Source: JBBSNV01 sp964458605
GTDB taxonomy: Bacteria; Pseudomonadota; Alphaproteobacteria; Reyranellales; JAQSWP01
Direction of reading: 5' to 3'
Assembly (NCBI GenBank): GCA_964458605.1
Contig: CAYWLS010000001.1
Coordinates: forward strand, 449,017 to 513,016
DNA length: 64,000 nt
The notes beneath the pieces are model-generated. The model did no database searches, had not been told where the DNA came from, and saw only the letters and a program-made list of their open reading frames with translations. Below, piece after piece: positions 51,501-61,414 of this stretch; the first letter of the stretch is position 1, and each line of letters starts with the position of its first letter. A program made the position numbers and the translations under genes.

Positions 51501-53384
51501 ATGGCAGGCTCCTTGATTGTGGCGTGGGCGATGTTGGTCTTCGCGGCCCTGGTCGCGCACGGCTATGGCGTCGCGACGATCTATCTGTGCCGCAACGTCC
51601 CGGTTGGCTGGGCGCCGACATCGGCCATCGGGCTGGCCGCGCTGATGCTGCTGGGCGGGCTCGCCAATCTGCTGCAGCTTGCCTTTGCACCGCTGCTTCT
51701 GGCGCTGGCCGCTATCGGTGCGGCGCTCGATCTGTGGTGGTGGCTGGGCGGCGGGTTGCGCCGGCAGCGCCATGCCTTGCGCGACTATGGGCTCGGGCCG
51801 GCGCTCTTCGTCGCAGCGATCGTGGTGGCGGTTCTTTCCTTTGTCGCCGTGACGCAATTCCCGCCGGCAGCCGTCAACCTGCACGACGATCTGGAGAAAT
51901 ACTTCGCGTTCCCCACGCGCATGCTGGCAACCGGCACGCTCGCCGGCAGCCCGCTCAATGCGCTGGGCATCGAGACGCTGGGCGGGCAGGCGTGGTTCCA
52001 CGGCTTCCTGCTGGCGGTGCTGCCGATCCAGTACGTCAATGGCTTCGATGCGCTGATCTGCCTCGGTCTTGCCATGCTGCTGCTGGCCGGTTTGGTCCGG
52101 GCGCGGCAGGTGCCGGTCGGCGCCCTGGCCATCGTCGTGCTGGTGACGATCGACCCGCAATACGTCAACGTCTCGCCGCTCTATTTCGGCGTGGCGCTGT
52201 CTTTGGCCTTGGTGCTGCGGCGGTTCGAGCGGCCGGCGCGGCCTGGCGAGGATGTGGTGACAGGCCTGATGCTGGCGGCCCTGGTGGCCGCCAAGCCCAG
52301 CCTGGTGCCGTTCGCCGTCGTCGCGCTGCTAGGCGACGCTGCGACGACGATGGCGTTGAGGGGTGGCGTTGCGCAGGCCATCGCCAGTCTGGCGCGGACG
52401 GCGATCTGGTCGGCGCTGTTTGTCGCGCCATGGCTGGGCCTGTATGCGGCGCAGTATGTCCACTGGACCGCGCTGCCGGCCAGCGCCGGGCCAGCGCCAT
52501 CGGTCCCCCTGGCCGCCTTTTTCTCCTTGGCGGACCTGCCCTATGGCGCGGCCGCCGCGATCTATACCGGCGCGACCGTGCTGGGGCTTGCCGTTGCGGT
52601 ATTTGGCGGGATCGCCGGCCGCGGCGATGGCAAGCGGCCGGCTCTGGCGTTGGCGGCCACAGCGCTGGCCGGGACGGTGTCGTATTTTGCCGAAACGTGG
52701 TTTCTGGCCAGCTATCAGAGCAGCTTCGGCACCGCTTTCCGCTACGGGCTCCTCAACGTGCTGATCGTGGCGCCGCTCTGCGTCGCGCTGGGATGGCGGG
52801 AGCAAGGACGCTGGGCCGGACCATCGCGGGCGGCTGCGCTGCTGCTTGCCGGCGGGGTCGTTGCGGGGTTTGCGCCCAGTCTGCTCGGCCGTATCGATCA
52901 GGCGTGGACCTACGGCCATGTCCTGGCCTTTGGCTGGTCGGCCACGCAGGGCGAGTATTTCGACTACAACCGGGCGCGGCTAGGCAAGGATGCGGGCGAT
53001 GGCGCCAGGGGCGCGCAGAAGCTGGTGCCGCCAGGCGAGCCGATCCTGGTCTGGACCGAATCGCCGTTCCAGTTCGACTTCGCCCGTAACCCGATCCTCG
53101 ATGTCCAGCCGGCGGGGCTGGCTACGCCATGGGCCCGCGTGCCGACTGTGCGCTACCTGATCTGGGAATATCGCGGCTTCGCGGTGCGCACGCCGCAGGC
53201 CTACGAAGATGCTGCCGAGGGCGTCGGCCTGTATGAGAGGATCATTGCCCTGCGCAGCCTGGCATTCGTCCGCGCGCTCGATGCGGCGACCCGTTCGGGA
53301 CGGATCCTCTACAACGACGGCTGGCTGGTGGTCGTTGCGTTGGCGGGCCCCATCGACCAGGGCTGGCGGAAAGTCCGGCCCTAG
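51501..53384 (+). CDS. large multi-spanning membrane protein of unknown function
   Basis: A 627-residue protein with about 11-13 hydrophobic segments in residues 1-480, including VAWAMLVFAALVAHGYGVAT at the start, and a C-terminal soluble domain of about 140 residues with ILVWTESPFQFDFARNPILD, YLIWEYRGFAVRTPQAYED. The membrane part and periplasmic-type loops (NLHDDLEKYFAFPTRML) resemble GT-C glycosyltransferases such as family 39 or 87, but I see no firm catalytic motif. Start at ATG 51501 is chosen over a run starting at 51429. It converges on the HxlR gene with a 10-bp gap. Confidence 0.7.
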   Translation: MAGSLIVAWAMLVFAALVAHGYGVATIYLCRNVPVGWAPTSAIGLAALMLLGGLANLLQLAFAPLLLALAAIGAALDLWWWLGGGLRRQRHALRDYGLGPALFVAAIVVAVLSFVAVTQFPPAAVNLHDDLEKYFAFPTRMLATGTLAGSPLNALGIETLGGQAWFHGFLLAVLPIQYVNGFDALICLGLAMLLLAGLVRARQVPVGALAIVVLVTIDPQYVNVSPLYFGVALSLALVLRRFERPARPGEDVVTGLMLAALVAAKPSLVPFAVVALLGDAATTMALRGGVAQAIASLARTAIWSALFVAPWLGLYAAQYVHWTALPASAGPAPSVPLAAFFSLADLPYGAAAAIYTGATVLGLAVAVFGGIAGRGDGKRPALALAATALAGTVSYFAETWFLASYQSSFGTAFRYGLLNVLIVAPLCVALGWREQGRWAGPSRAAALLLAGGVVAGFAPSLLGRIDQAWTYGHVLAFGWSATQGEYFDYNRARLGKDAGDGARGAQKLVPPGEPILVWTESPFQFDFARNPILDVQPAGLATPWARVPTVRYLIWEYRGFAVRTPQAYEDAAEGVGLYERIIALRSLAFVRALDAATRSGRILYNDGWLVVVALAGPIDQGWRKVRP

Positions 53385-53394
53385 GTCGACCGCC

Positions 53395-53763
53395 TTATGC
53401 GGCTGCGTGCGCGGCCTTGCCCTTGTCGGAAGGATGGCTGTCTTCGTCGCTCCAGCGCTGGGCGATCTCGTCCAGCGACTTCAGCAGCGGGCCGAGCTCC
53501 AGCCCCCGTCGCGATAAGGAGTAGGTCACTTGCGGCGGGATGGTCGGCTGGTAGTGTCGCTCGATCACGTCGGCGCTTTCCAGCAGCCGCAGGCGCTCGG
53601 TCAGAACCTTGGCCGAAATGCCCTGAACCTTGCGCTTCAACTCGCCGAATCGGGTCGGGCCGTCGTTGCGCAGTACCCACAGAATATACGTGGTCCATGG
53701 GCCCATCAGAAGCCGCAGGATGGCATCCATCGGGCAACCCATCTCGGATCTCGGTAGTGGCAT
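53395..53763 (-). CDS. HxlR family transcriptional regulator
   Basis: A winged-helix regulator of 122 residues. The conserved redox-sensing Cys is in SEMGCPMDAILRLLMGPWTT; the DNA-recognition part is ELKRKVQGISAKVLTERLRLL and the wing TIPPQVTYSLSRRG. HxlR proteins sense quinones, aldehydes or oxidants and generally repress a divergently transcribed oxidoreductase. Such a partner is missing here; an operator-like palindrome remains just upstream of its start. Confidence 0.88.
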   Translation of the reverse strand: MPLPRSEMGCPMDAILRLLMGPWTTYILWVLRNDGPTRFGELKRKVQGISAKVLTERLRLLESADVIERHYQPTIPPQVTYSLSRRGLELGPLLKSLDEIAQRWSDEDSHPSDKGKAAHAAA

Positions 53764-53781
53764 GACGTCCTCACTGCTTTA

Positions 53782-53800
53782 TAGTTACAATTGGTAACTA
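53782..53800. promoter_or_regulatory. putative HxlR operator
   Basis: A perfect inverted repeat TAGTTAC-N5-GTAACTA lies 18 bp upstream of the hxlR start. The 7-bp arms and short spacer suit a homodimeric winged-helix repressor of this family (GTTAC-type half-sites have been reported for HxlR proteins). It would mediate autoregulation and formerly the divergent gene. Confidence 0.7.
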
Positions 53801-53977
53801 CATATCGAAAAATAAGCAAGATACGGTTTATCTGACCTCCGGGCCGACGGGTTCCCGCAAGACCGAATCGCCAAGGGTTGCGAATAGAGATTACCGTACC
53901 AATAAAAAACAATTCGGTTTCGTCACCATTCCGTCCGACGCCAAAGGGAAAGGGCCGCCGGCGGTCCCAGACTGCTG

Positions 53978-54007
53978 ACAAAGCCCTCGCGCGTTCGAGG
54001 GCTTTGT
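53978..54007. terminator. hairpin at the left end of the IS remnant
   Basis: A perfect 12-bp stem (ACAAAGCCCTCG with CGAGGGCTTTGT) around a six-base loop. It overlaps the left inverted repeat and lies 13 bp before the transposase start; such structures can stop outside transcription from entering the transposase. Confidence 0.7.
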
Positions 54008-54020
54008 GATTCTGTGAGCC

Positions 54021-54221
54021 ATGCTTAAGAAGCCACTACCGGCGCAGACCGCGCTCGAGATGGTGACGCTCGATGGCCTGGTGCCAAGGGATCACTTGCT
54101 GCGCAAGATCGAGGCGGCGATCGATTTTTCCTTCATCCACGAGCGGGTAGCGGGGCTTTACAGCCCGGACAACGGCCGGCCGGCGCTGGATCCGACGCGA
54201 TCGCGCCCACGCCCGGCCTGA
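54021..54221 (+). pseudogene. IS1182 family transposase, N-terminal fragment
   Basis: The first 59 residues (MLKKPLPAQTALEMVTLDGL, RDHLLRKIEAAIDFSFIHER, then YSPDNGRPALDPT) match the N-terminus of IS1182-type transposases, whose full length is above 400 residues. Homology ends after the DPT codons near 54197, and a stop follows seven codons later at 54219-54221. The catalytic DDE domain is completely missing. Confidence 0.85.
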
Positions 54222-54259
54222 CGCCCAATCCTCACGCCACTATCAAACCCATCGTCGGC

Positions 54260-54290
54260 AAAACAAAAACCCCGCCGAAATTCGGCGGGG
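54260..54290 (-). terminator. intrinsic terminator downstream of grxD (within the IS right end)
   Basis: On the minus strand, a 10-bp stem (CCCCGCCGAA with TTCGGCGGGG, single-base loop core) is followed by T-rich TTTTTGTTTT. It lies about 64 bp after the grxD stop and inside the IS remnant, so the IS supplies the terminator for the purC-to-grxD transcripts. Confidence 0.85.
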
Positions 54291-54353
54291 CTTTGTCAGC
54301 AGTCTGGGCCGCCAGCGGCGGCCTTTTCTTTCCGGACGATCCGAGCTCTTGAT

Positions 54354-54701
54354 CTATTCGGCTGCCGTCTGCTGGATCTGCACGCCCTTGCTCTGCAGGA
54401 ATTGCTGCAGCTCGCCGGTGGCATGCATCTCGCGGATGATGTCGCAGCCGCCCACGAACTCGCCCTTGACGTAGAGCTGGGGAATGGTCGGCCAGTTGCT
54501 GAAATCCTTGATGCCCTGGCGCAGCGAGGGGTCCTGCAGCACGTCGAAGCTCTTGAACTTGACGCCCACATCGCTCAGCACATCGACCACCGCCGCGGAG
54601 AAGCCGCATTGCGGGAACACCGGATTGCCCTTCATGTAGAGCACCACGTCGTTGGACGTGATGTCGTTCTTGATGCGCGAGGCCACCGAAACGTCGGTCA
54701 T
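54354..54701 (-). CDS. grxD: monothiol glutaredoxin (CGFS type)
   Basis: A 115-residue glutaredoxin with the active site FPQCGFSAAVVDVL (single Cys, CGFS) and the GSH-binding WPTIPQLYVKGEFVGGCD. These proteins bind a [2Fe-2S] cluster with glutathione and pair with BolA for iron-sulfur delivery. The bolA gene lies 32 bp upstream on the same strand, agreeing with this role. Confidence 0.95.
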   Translation of the reverse strand: MTDVSVASRIKNDITSNDVVLYMKGNPVFPQCGFSAAVVDVLSDVGVKFKSFDVLQDPSLRQGIKDFSNWPTIPQLYVKGEFVGGCDIIREMHATGELQQFLQSKGVQIQQTAAE

Positions 54702-54733
54702 TGTCGTCTCCTGTTGTCCCTTACCAGTATCCC

Positions 54734-54967
54734 TTATTCCGGCGCCTGGGTCTGCAGCGCCAGCGCATGCAGTTCGCCACCCATGCGGCCCTTGAGGGCC
54801 TGGTAAACCATTTGATGCTGTTGCACCCGGCTCTTGCCGGCGAAGGCCGAAGAGGTCACGACGGCGGCATAGTGATCGCCATCGCCGCGCAGGTCGCGGA
54901 TCTCCACCTTGGCGTCGGGCAGGCTCGCCTTGATCAGCTGCTCGATGTCTTCCGCCGCCATTGCCAT
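54734..54967 (-). CDS. bolA: BolA/IbaG family protein
   Basis: A small BolA-domain protein of 77 residues. IEQLIKASLPDAKVEIRDLR, GDGDHYAAVVTSSAFAGKSR and the conserved C-terminal His in RVQQHQMVYQALKGRM are typical. With the CGFS glutaredoxin encoded next to it, it would form a [2Fe-2S]-bridged heterocomplex. It starts 56 bp after purL, forming the tail of the purine operon. Confidence 0.94.
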   Translation of the reverse strand: MAMAAEDIEQLIKASLPDAKVEIRDLRGDGDHYAAVVTSSAFAGKSRVQQHQMVYQALKGRMGGELHALALQTQAPE

Positions 54968-55023
54968 CTTAAAACTCCGGGTCTGTCTCCGGCGCCTGCC
55001 GACCTCAAGGAATTCGGGATCAG

Positions 55024-57252
<2,229 letters not shown>

Positions 57253-57271
57253 GGGTGATCCTTAACGCGGG

Positions 57272-57961
57272 TTAGGAGAGGGCCTTGACCAGCCCGTCGA
57301 AGAAGTAATTGCCGTCGGTGCCGCCGATCAGCGGATCGGTGCGGTTCTCCGGATGCGGCATCAGCCCCAGCACGGTCTTGCTGTCGTTGAACACGCCGGC
57401 GATGTGGCCGCGCGAGCCGTTGGGATTGGATTCGTCGGTCAGCGCCCCGTCGGCGGCGCAATAGCGGAACGCCACCTGGTCGCGGTCTTCCAGCTTCTTC
57501 ATGGTGTCGTCGTCGGCGAAATAGTTGCCGTCGGCATGCGCCACCAGGAAGGTCACCACCTGGCCCTGCTGCATGCCGGCGGTAAACAGGCTCTGGCTGG
57601 TCTCGACGCGCAGATTGACGTCCTTGCAGTTGAACCGCAGATGGGCGTTGCGCATCAAAGCGCCCGGCAGCATGCCGGCCTCGGTCAGGATTTGGAAGCC
57701 GTTGCAGATGCCCAGCACCGGCACGCCCTTCTCGGCGCGCGCCTTGACTTCGCGCATCACCGGCGAATGGGCGGCCATGGCGCCCGAGCGCAGATAGTCG
57801 CCGTAGGAGAAGCCGCCGGGCACCACGATCAGGTCGACCTTGGGCAGTTCGGCATCGCCATGCCAGTGCATCAGCGGGGCGCTGCCCGTGCTGCGCTCCA
57901 GCGCTATCGCCACGTCGCGTTCGCGGTTGGATCCGGGGAAGACGAGGACCGCAGCCTGCAC
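57272..57961 (-). CDS. purQ: phosphoribosylformylglycinamidine synthase subunit PurQ
   Basis: The glutaminase subunit, 229 residues, feeding ammonia to PurL. It starts VQAAVLVFPGSNRERD at GTG 57961 with AAGGAG upstream, has the nucleophile Cys in VLGICNGFQILTEAG and the His-Glu pair in LMPHPENRTD. An open frame extends upstream into purS/purC but no coding continuity is expected. The gap to purL is 19 bp. Confidence 0.96.
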   Translation of the reverse strand: MQAAVLVFPGSNRERDVAIALERSTGSAPLMHWHGDAELPKVDLIVVPGGFSYGDYLRSGAMAAHSPVMREVKARAEKGVPVLGICNGFQILTEAGMLPGALMRNAHLRFNCKDVNLRVETSQSLFTAGMQQGQVVTFLVAHADGNYFADDDTMKKLEDRDQVAFRYCAADGALTDESNPNGSRGHIAGVFNDSKTVLGLMPHPENRTDPLIGGTDGNYFFDGLVKALS

Positions 57962-57990
57962 GGTTCTACTCCTTGGCCCGCATGCGGACC

Positions 57991-58233
57991 TTACTGCACC
58001 AGCTCGATCGAGTAGTTCTCGATCACCGTGTTGGCCAGCAGCTTGCGGCACATGGCATCCACTTCGCTCTTGGCCTTGGCGGGATCGCTTTCCTTCAGCT
58101 CCAGCTCGATGAACTTGCCCTGGCGCACATCGCCCACGCCCTGGAAACCCAATCGGCCCAGCGCCTGGCCGATCGCCTTGCCCTGGGGGTCCAGCACGCC
58201 GTTCTTCAGGGTGACATGCACGCGCGCTTTCAT
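57991..58233 (-). CDS. purS: phosphoribosylformylglycinamidine synthase subunit PurS
   Basis: The 80-residue PurS subunit that holds PurL and PurQ together. MKARVHVTLKNGVLDPQGKA, IGQALGRLGFQGVGDVRQGK and the C-terminal ANTVIENYSIELV are family standard. It is separated by 18 bp from purC and 29 bp from purQ. Confidence 0.95.
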   Translation of the reverse strand: MKARVHVTLKNGVLDPQGKAIGQALGRLGFQGVGDVRQGKFIELELKESDPAKAKSEVDAMCRKLLANTVIENYSIELVQ

Positions 58234-58251
58234 CGTCGAACTCCGAATTGC

Positions 58252-59016
58252 TTACTGAACCGCCGTCGGGCCGCGCACGTCGCCGGGCCCGCCCTCGAGC
58301 AGGATGCCGAGCCGGCGCGCCACTTCCTGATAGGCTTCCTCGACCTTGCCCAGATCGCGGCGGAAACGGTCCTTGTCCATCTTCTCGTTGGTCTTGACGT
58401 CCCACAGCCGGCACGAATCGGGGCTGATCTCGTCGGCCAGGACGATGCGCATCATGTCGTCCTCGTAGAGCCGGCCGAACTCGATCTTGAAGTCGATCAG
58501 CTTGATGCCGATGCCGAGGAACAGGCCGACCATGAAGTCGTTGACGCGCAGCGCCAGTGCCATGATGTCGTCGATGTCCTGCGGCGAGGCCCAGCCGAAG
58601 GCGGTGATGTGTTCTTCGCTGACCATCGGATCGCTGAGCGCGTCGTTCTTGTAGTAGAACTCGATGATCGAGCGCGGCAGGGTGGTGCCTTCGGAGATGC
58701 CGAAGCGTTGCGCCAGCGAACCGGCCGCGACGTTGCGCACCACCACCTCGAGCGGAATGATCTCCACCTCGCGCACCAGCTGCTCGCGCATGTTGAGGCG
58801 GCGAATGAAGTGGGTCGGAACGCCGATTTCGGCCAGCCGCATCATCAGGTACTCGGAGATGCGGTTGTTGATGACGCCCTTGCCGGTGATGGTGCCCTTC
58901 TTCTGGTTGTTGAAGGCGGTGGCGTCGTCCTTGAAATACTGCACGATCGTGCCCGGCTCGGGGCCCTCGAACAGGATCTTGGCTTTTCCTTCGTAGAGGC
59001 GGCGCCGGCGGGTCAT
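58252..59016 (-). CDS. purC: phosphoribosylaminoimidazole-succinocarboxamide synthase
   Basis: The SAICAR synthetase of purine synthesis, 254 residues. RRLYEGKAKILFEGPEPGT, FKDDATAFNNQKKGTITGKG, LEVVVRNVAAGSLAQRFG and IDFKIEFGRL are present. The start at 59016 has AGGAATG upstream; a longer frame to 59082 lacks a site. First gene of the operon purC-purS-purQ-purL-bolA-grxD, divergent from the diiron gene with 304 bp between the starts. Confidence 0.96.
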   Translation of the reverse strand: MTRRRRLYEGKAKILFEGPEPGTIVQYFKDDATAFNNQKKGTITGKGVINNRISEYLMMRLAEIGVPTHFIRRLNMREQLVREVEIIPLEVVVRNVAAGSLAQRFGISEGTTLPRSIIEFYYKNDALSDPMVSEEHITAFGWASPQDIDDIMALALRVNDFMVGLFLGIGIKLIDFKIEFGRLYEDDMMRIVLADEISPDSCRLWDVKTNEKMDKDRFRRDLGKVEEAYQEVARRLGILLEGGPGDVRGPTAVQ

Positions 59017-59216
59017 GGCTACATTCCTGGTCTGGCAAGACGCGGGCGGCGCGCAAGGGGCGCGTTGGGCGTCAAAAAACACCGGCAGGGCGATGTCAGG
59101 GGGCTTATAGCGCCTGCGCGACAGGGTCGCAATCGACCTCTGCTATTCATCCACACTTTCGTTCAATTCCAACGCCTTATGCCAAATTTCCGGGCCAGTT
59201 GCCGCAGCGGTCTTGG

Positions 59217-59236
59217 AAATGACGTATATGTCATTT
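59217..59236. promoter_or_regulatory. palindrome in the purC/diiron-gene divergent region
   Basis: An 18-of-20 palindromic AAATGACGTATATGTCATTT sits in an AT-rich stretch 85 bp upstream of the diiron gene and 200 bp upstream of purC. The 304-bp region has no gene. The palindrome resembles an operator for a dimeric repressor, of unknown identity. Confidence 0.5.
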
Positions 59237-59320
59237 ATTCCAGCAGGGTAGTGGTATTCAGGCCGGCAACGGTCACTTGCAGAATAGCCCGCGGCACAGC
59301 GGGGAATGGAGGCTTCCGCC

Positions 59321-60433
59321 ATGTCCAACCAAATTACCTACGATCCGGCTTACGACACCGTCGAGCCGAACGATTTCGCGTCGATGATCGAGGTGTCACG
59401 TTACGGCCGCCGCTCCCCCGCCTTCGACAAGATCATCTCGGCCACCCACGACCATTTCTGGGATCCGTTCGATACCGCCTATATCGATTTCAGCCAGCCT
59501 TTCGACCTCAAGAACGAGCCGCTGCTGCCGTTCGAGATGATCGGCGAGTTGCGCTGCGCCGTGGGCGACCGGCTGGACGAAGGCCAGAAGATCGCCCTGA
59601 CCAACGCCAATGTGCACTGGTCGCTGTCCAGCATCCTGCACGGCGAGCAGGGCGCGCTGTCGCTGTCGGCCAGCCTGTGCCACATCCTGAGCGACCCGGG
59701 CGCGCAGGAATACGCCGCCAACCAGGCGCGCGAAGAAGCGCGTCATGTCGCCGCCTTCTCGCGCTACATCCAGGTGCGCTGGGGCGATCCGCTGCCGGTC
59801 GGTCCGACGCTCGGCCGCATGCTGGGCGAGCTGGTCGCCGCGCACGAGGTTTACAAGAAGCTGGTCGGCATGCAGATGCTGATCGAGGGCCTGGCGATGG
59901 GCGCCTTCGCCACCTTCCACAGCAAGGCGCGCGATCCGCTGCTGGTGAAGCTCACGCAGCTCGTCATGACCGACGAGGCCTTCCACCACCGTTTCGGCCG
60001 CATCTGGGCGCAGAAGACCATGCCCAAGCTGACGGCGGAGGAACACAGCCGGGTCGAGGACTGGGCGGCCCAGGTGTTCCAGGTGCTGCTGTTCAACCTG
60101 ATCAACGCCGAGCAGAAGAAGATCATCTACGCCCAGTTCGGCCTGGACTGGGAATGGGTGCGCGACGCCATGCGCGAGGCCTTCACCGACGCCAAGCGGC
60201 GCGAGCAGATGACCGAGGCCACCAACATCTTCCGCGTGCTGATCAAGACCCTGCTGCATGCCGGCATCATCACCGATCGCACCAAGCCGCTCTATGCGGT
60301 GTGGGTCGACATGGACGAGCTGAAGCGCGAAGGCGACACCATGGTCGGCGACGCCATCGCCGACCAGGGCATCGCCTATCTCAAGGAGATCAACGCCAGG
60401 CGACGCAAGGCGGCCAAATCGGCGGCCATCTGA
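59321..60433 (+). CDS. ferritin-like diiron protein
   Basis: A 370-residue helical protein with a probable diiron site: Glu 109 (HGEQGAL), Glu 139-x2-His 142 (EEARH), Glu 189 (IEGLAMGAF), and Glu 219-x2-His 222 (DEAFHH). The two ExxH motifs with spacing of about 80 residues fit the class of RNR-R2/ferritin-like oxygenases and desaturases. There is no transmembrane segment, so it looks cytoplasmic and not a fatty-acid desaturase of the membrane type. I prefer the ATG at 59321, preceded by GGAGG, to one at 59306. Substrate unknown. Confidence 0.78.
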   Translation: MSNQITYDPAYDTVEPNDFASMIEVSRYGRRSPAFDKIISATHDHFWDPFDTAYIDFSQPFDLKNEPLLPFEMIGELRCAVGDRLDEGQKIALTNANVHWSLSSILHGEQGALSLSASLCHILSDPGAQEYAANQAREEARHVAAFSRYIQVRWGDPLPVGPTLGRMLGELVAAHEVYKKLVGMQMLIEGLAMGAFATFHSKARDPLLVKLTQLVMTDEAFHHRFGRIWAQKTMPKLTAEEHSRVEDWAAQVFQVLLFNLINAEQKKIIYAQFGLDWEWVRDAMREAFTDAKRREQMTEATNIFRVLIKTLLHAGIITDRTKPLYAVWVDMDELKREGDTMVGDAIADQGIAYLKEINARRRKAAKSAAI

Positions 60434-60493
60434 GACCGGTCCGTCCCAGGCTGCCCAGGCCGCGCCGGCCGCCCGGCCGTATCGTCGGCGCGG

Positions 60494-61414
60494 TTACAGC
60501 GGCTTGACGATGTAACGCGAGCGCGGGAAGTGGACGACCACGTCGCCCACCTTTCCGTCGCGGCGCTTCAGCGCCAGCTGATCGTTGTCGACATAGACGA
60601 GTTCGCCCTCGACCCATTCCTGGCCGTAATCTTCCGGCCGAATCGCGATCCCCGAGCCCAGCGGCGGATCGCCCGGCATCGGTTGCGACGGAGCGGGAGT
60701 TGCGGGCATCGCTAGGCGCGCGACTTCCAGCGCATCGGCCGCCGCCATTTCCTGACGCCTGCCGTGGCCGATCGCCTTGACCCGTTCGGTCCAGGCTTTC
60801 ACGCGCGGAAATTCGGCGACGATGGCGCCACCCTTGCGCGGCAAGGCATCGAGAAACCAGAAGCCGTGATAGAGCGTGAAATCGAGCAGCGCGGGGGCGT
60901 CGCCGGTGAAGAAGCGGCGGCCATCGCCCAGCATGTCCTCGATCCAGCCGAATTGCTGGCGCACGATGGGCAGGCGCGTCTCCGCATCGCGCCTCAGCCG
61001 GTCCAGGTCCGGTTCGGGCCGGCCGCGCATGGCGGCACGGTCGCGATGGAAGCCGGTTTCCATTACGTCGGCATTGATGCCGCTGATATAGCGGGCGATC
61101 GGCCAGAAGAACTGGTCTTCGGCCCAGGTGCCGAGCGCCCAGGTCAGACCGTACCGGCCATGCGGAAACAGCGGCGGCGCGGGATGGCGTCGATCCAGCT
61201 CGGCGGCGATCAGCTTGGTGTCGCAATAGACATCGGCGCCGATCTGCAGCACCGGCGTGCGACGATAGCCGCCGGTCAGCGGCACCAGATCGGGCTTGGG
61301 ACTGATGGCCGGGATGATCACCGAGCGCCAGCTGAGGGATTTCAGGCCCATGACCAGGCGGACCTTCTCCGAGAACGAGGAGATGTCGTAGTGATGCAGA
61401 ATCAGTTCGGCCAT
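60494..61414 (-). CDS. glutathione S-transferase family protein
   Basis: A 306-residue GST-fold protein. The N-terminal thioredoxin-like domain starts MAELILHHYDISSFSEKVRL with the usual Ser/Tyr position and RRTPVLQIGADVYCDTKLIA, followed by an all-helical domain (GDAPALLDFTLYHGFWFLDA). A C-terminal extension of about 80 residues (DNDQLALKRRDGKVGDVVVH) is unusual for a GST. Its start overlaps the uraD end by 13 bp, so it is translated after uraD on the same transcript. Confidence 0.85.
   Translation of the reverse strand: MAELILHHYDISSFSEKVRLVMGLKSLSWRSVIIPAISPKPDLVPLTGGYRRTPVLQIGADVYCDTKLIAAELDRRHPAPPLFPHGRYGLTWALGTWAEDQFFWPIARYISGINADVMETGFHRDRAAMRGRPEPDLDRLRRDAETRLPIVRQQFGWIEDMLGDGRRFFTGDAPALLDFTLYHGFWFLDALPRKGGAIVAEFPRVKAWTERVKAIGHGRRQEMAAADALEVARLAMPATPAPSQPMPGDPPLGSGIAIRPEDYGQEWVEGELVYVDNDQLALKRRDGKVGDVVVHFPRSRYIVKPL

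Larger units (their letters stand above)
53966..54308 (+). mobile_element. IS1182-like insertion-sequence remnant with intact inverted repeats
   Basis: The 21-bp left end 53966-53986 (CCCAGACTGCTGACAAAGCC and one more C) is the exact complement of the right end 54288-54308. Between them is only the 5' part of a transposase and two hairpins. At 343 bp it is a non-autonomous, internally deleted copy. The 165 bp between the HxlR operator and the left end hold no gene I can recognise. Flanking arms GGGCCGCC (53952) and GGCGGCCTTTT (54317) look like a split bidirectional terminator. Confidence 0.85.

Noticed and set aside
53801..53965. A hidden gene between the HxlR operator and the IS remnant
   Set aside because: AT-richer DNA with stops in all frames and no similarity to a protein; treated as leftover of a deletion.
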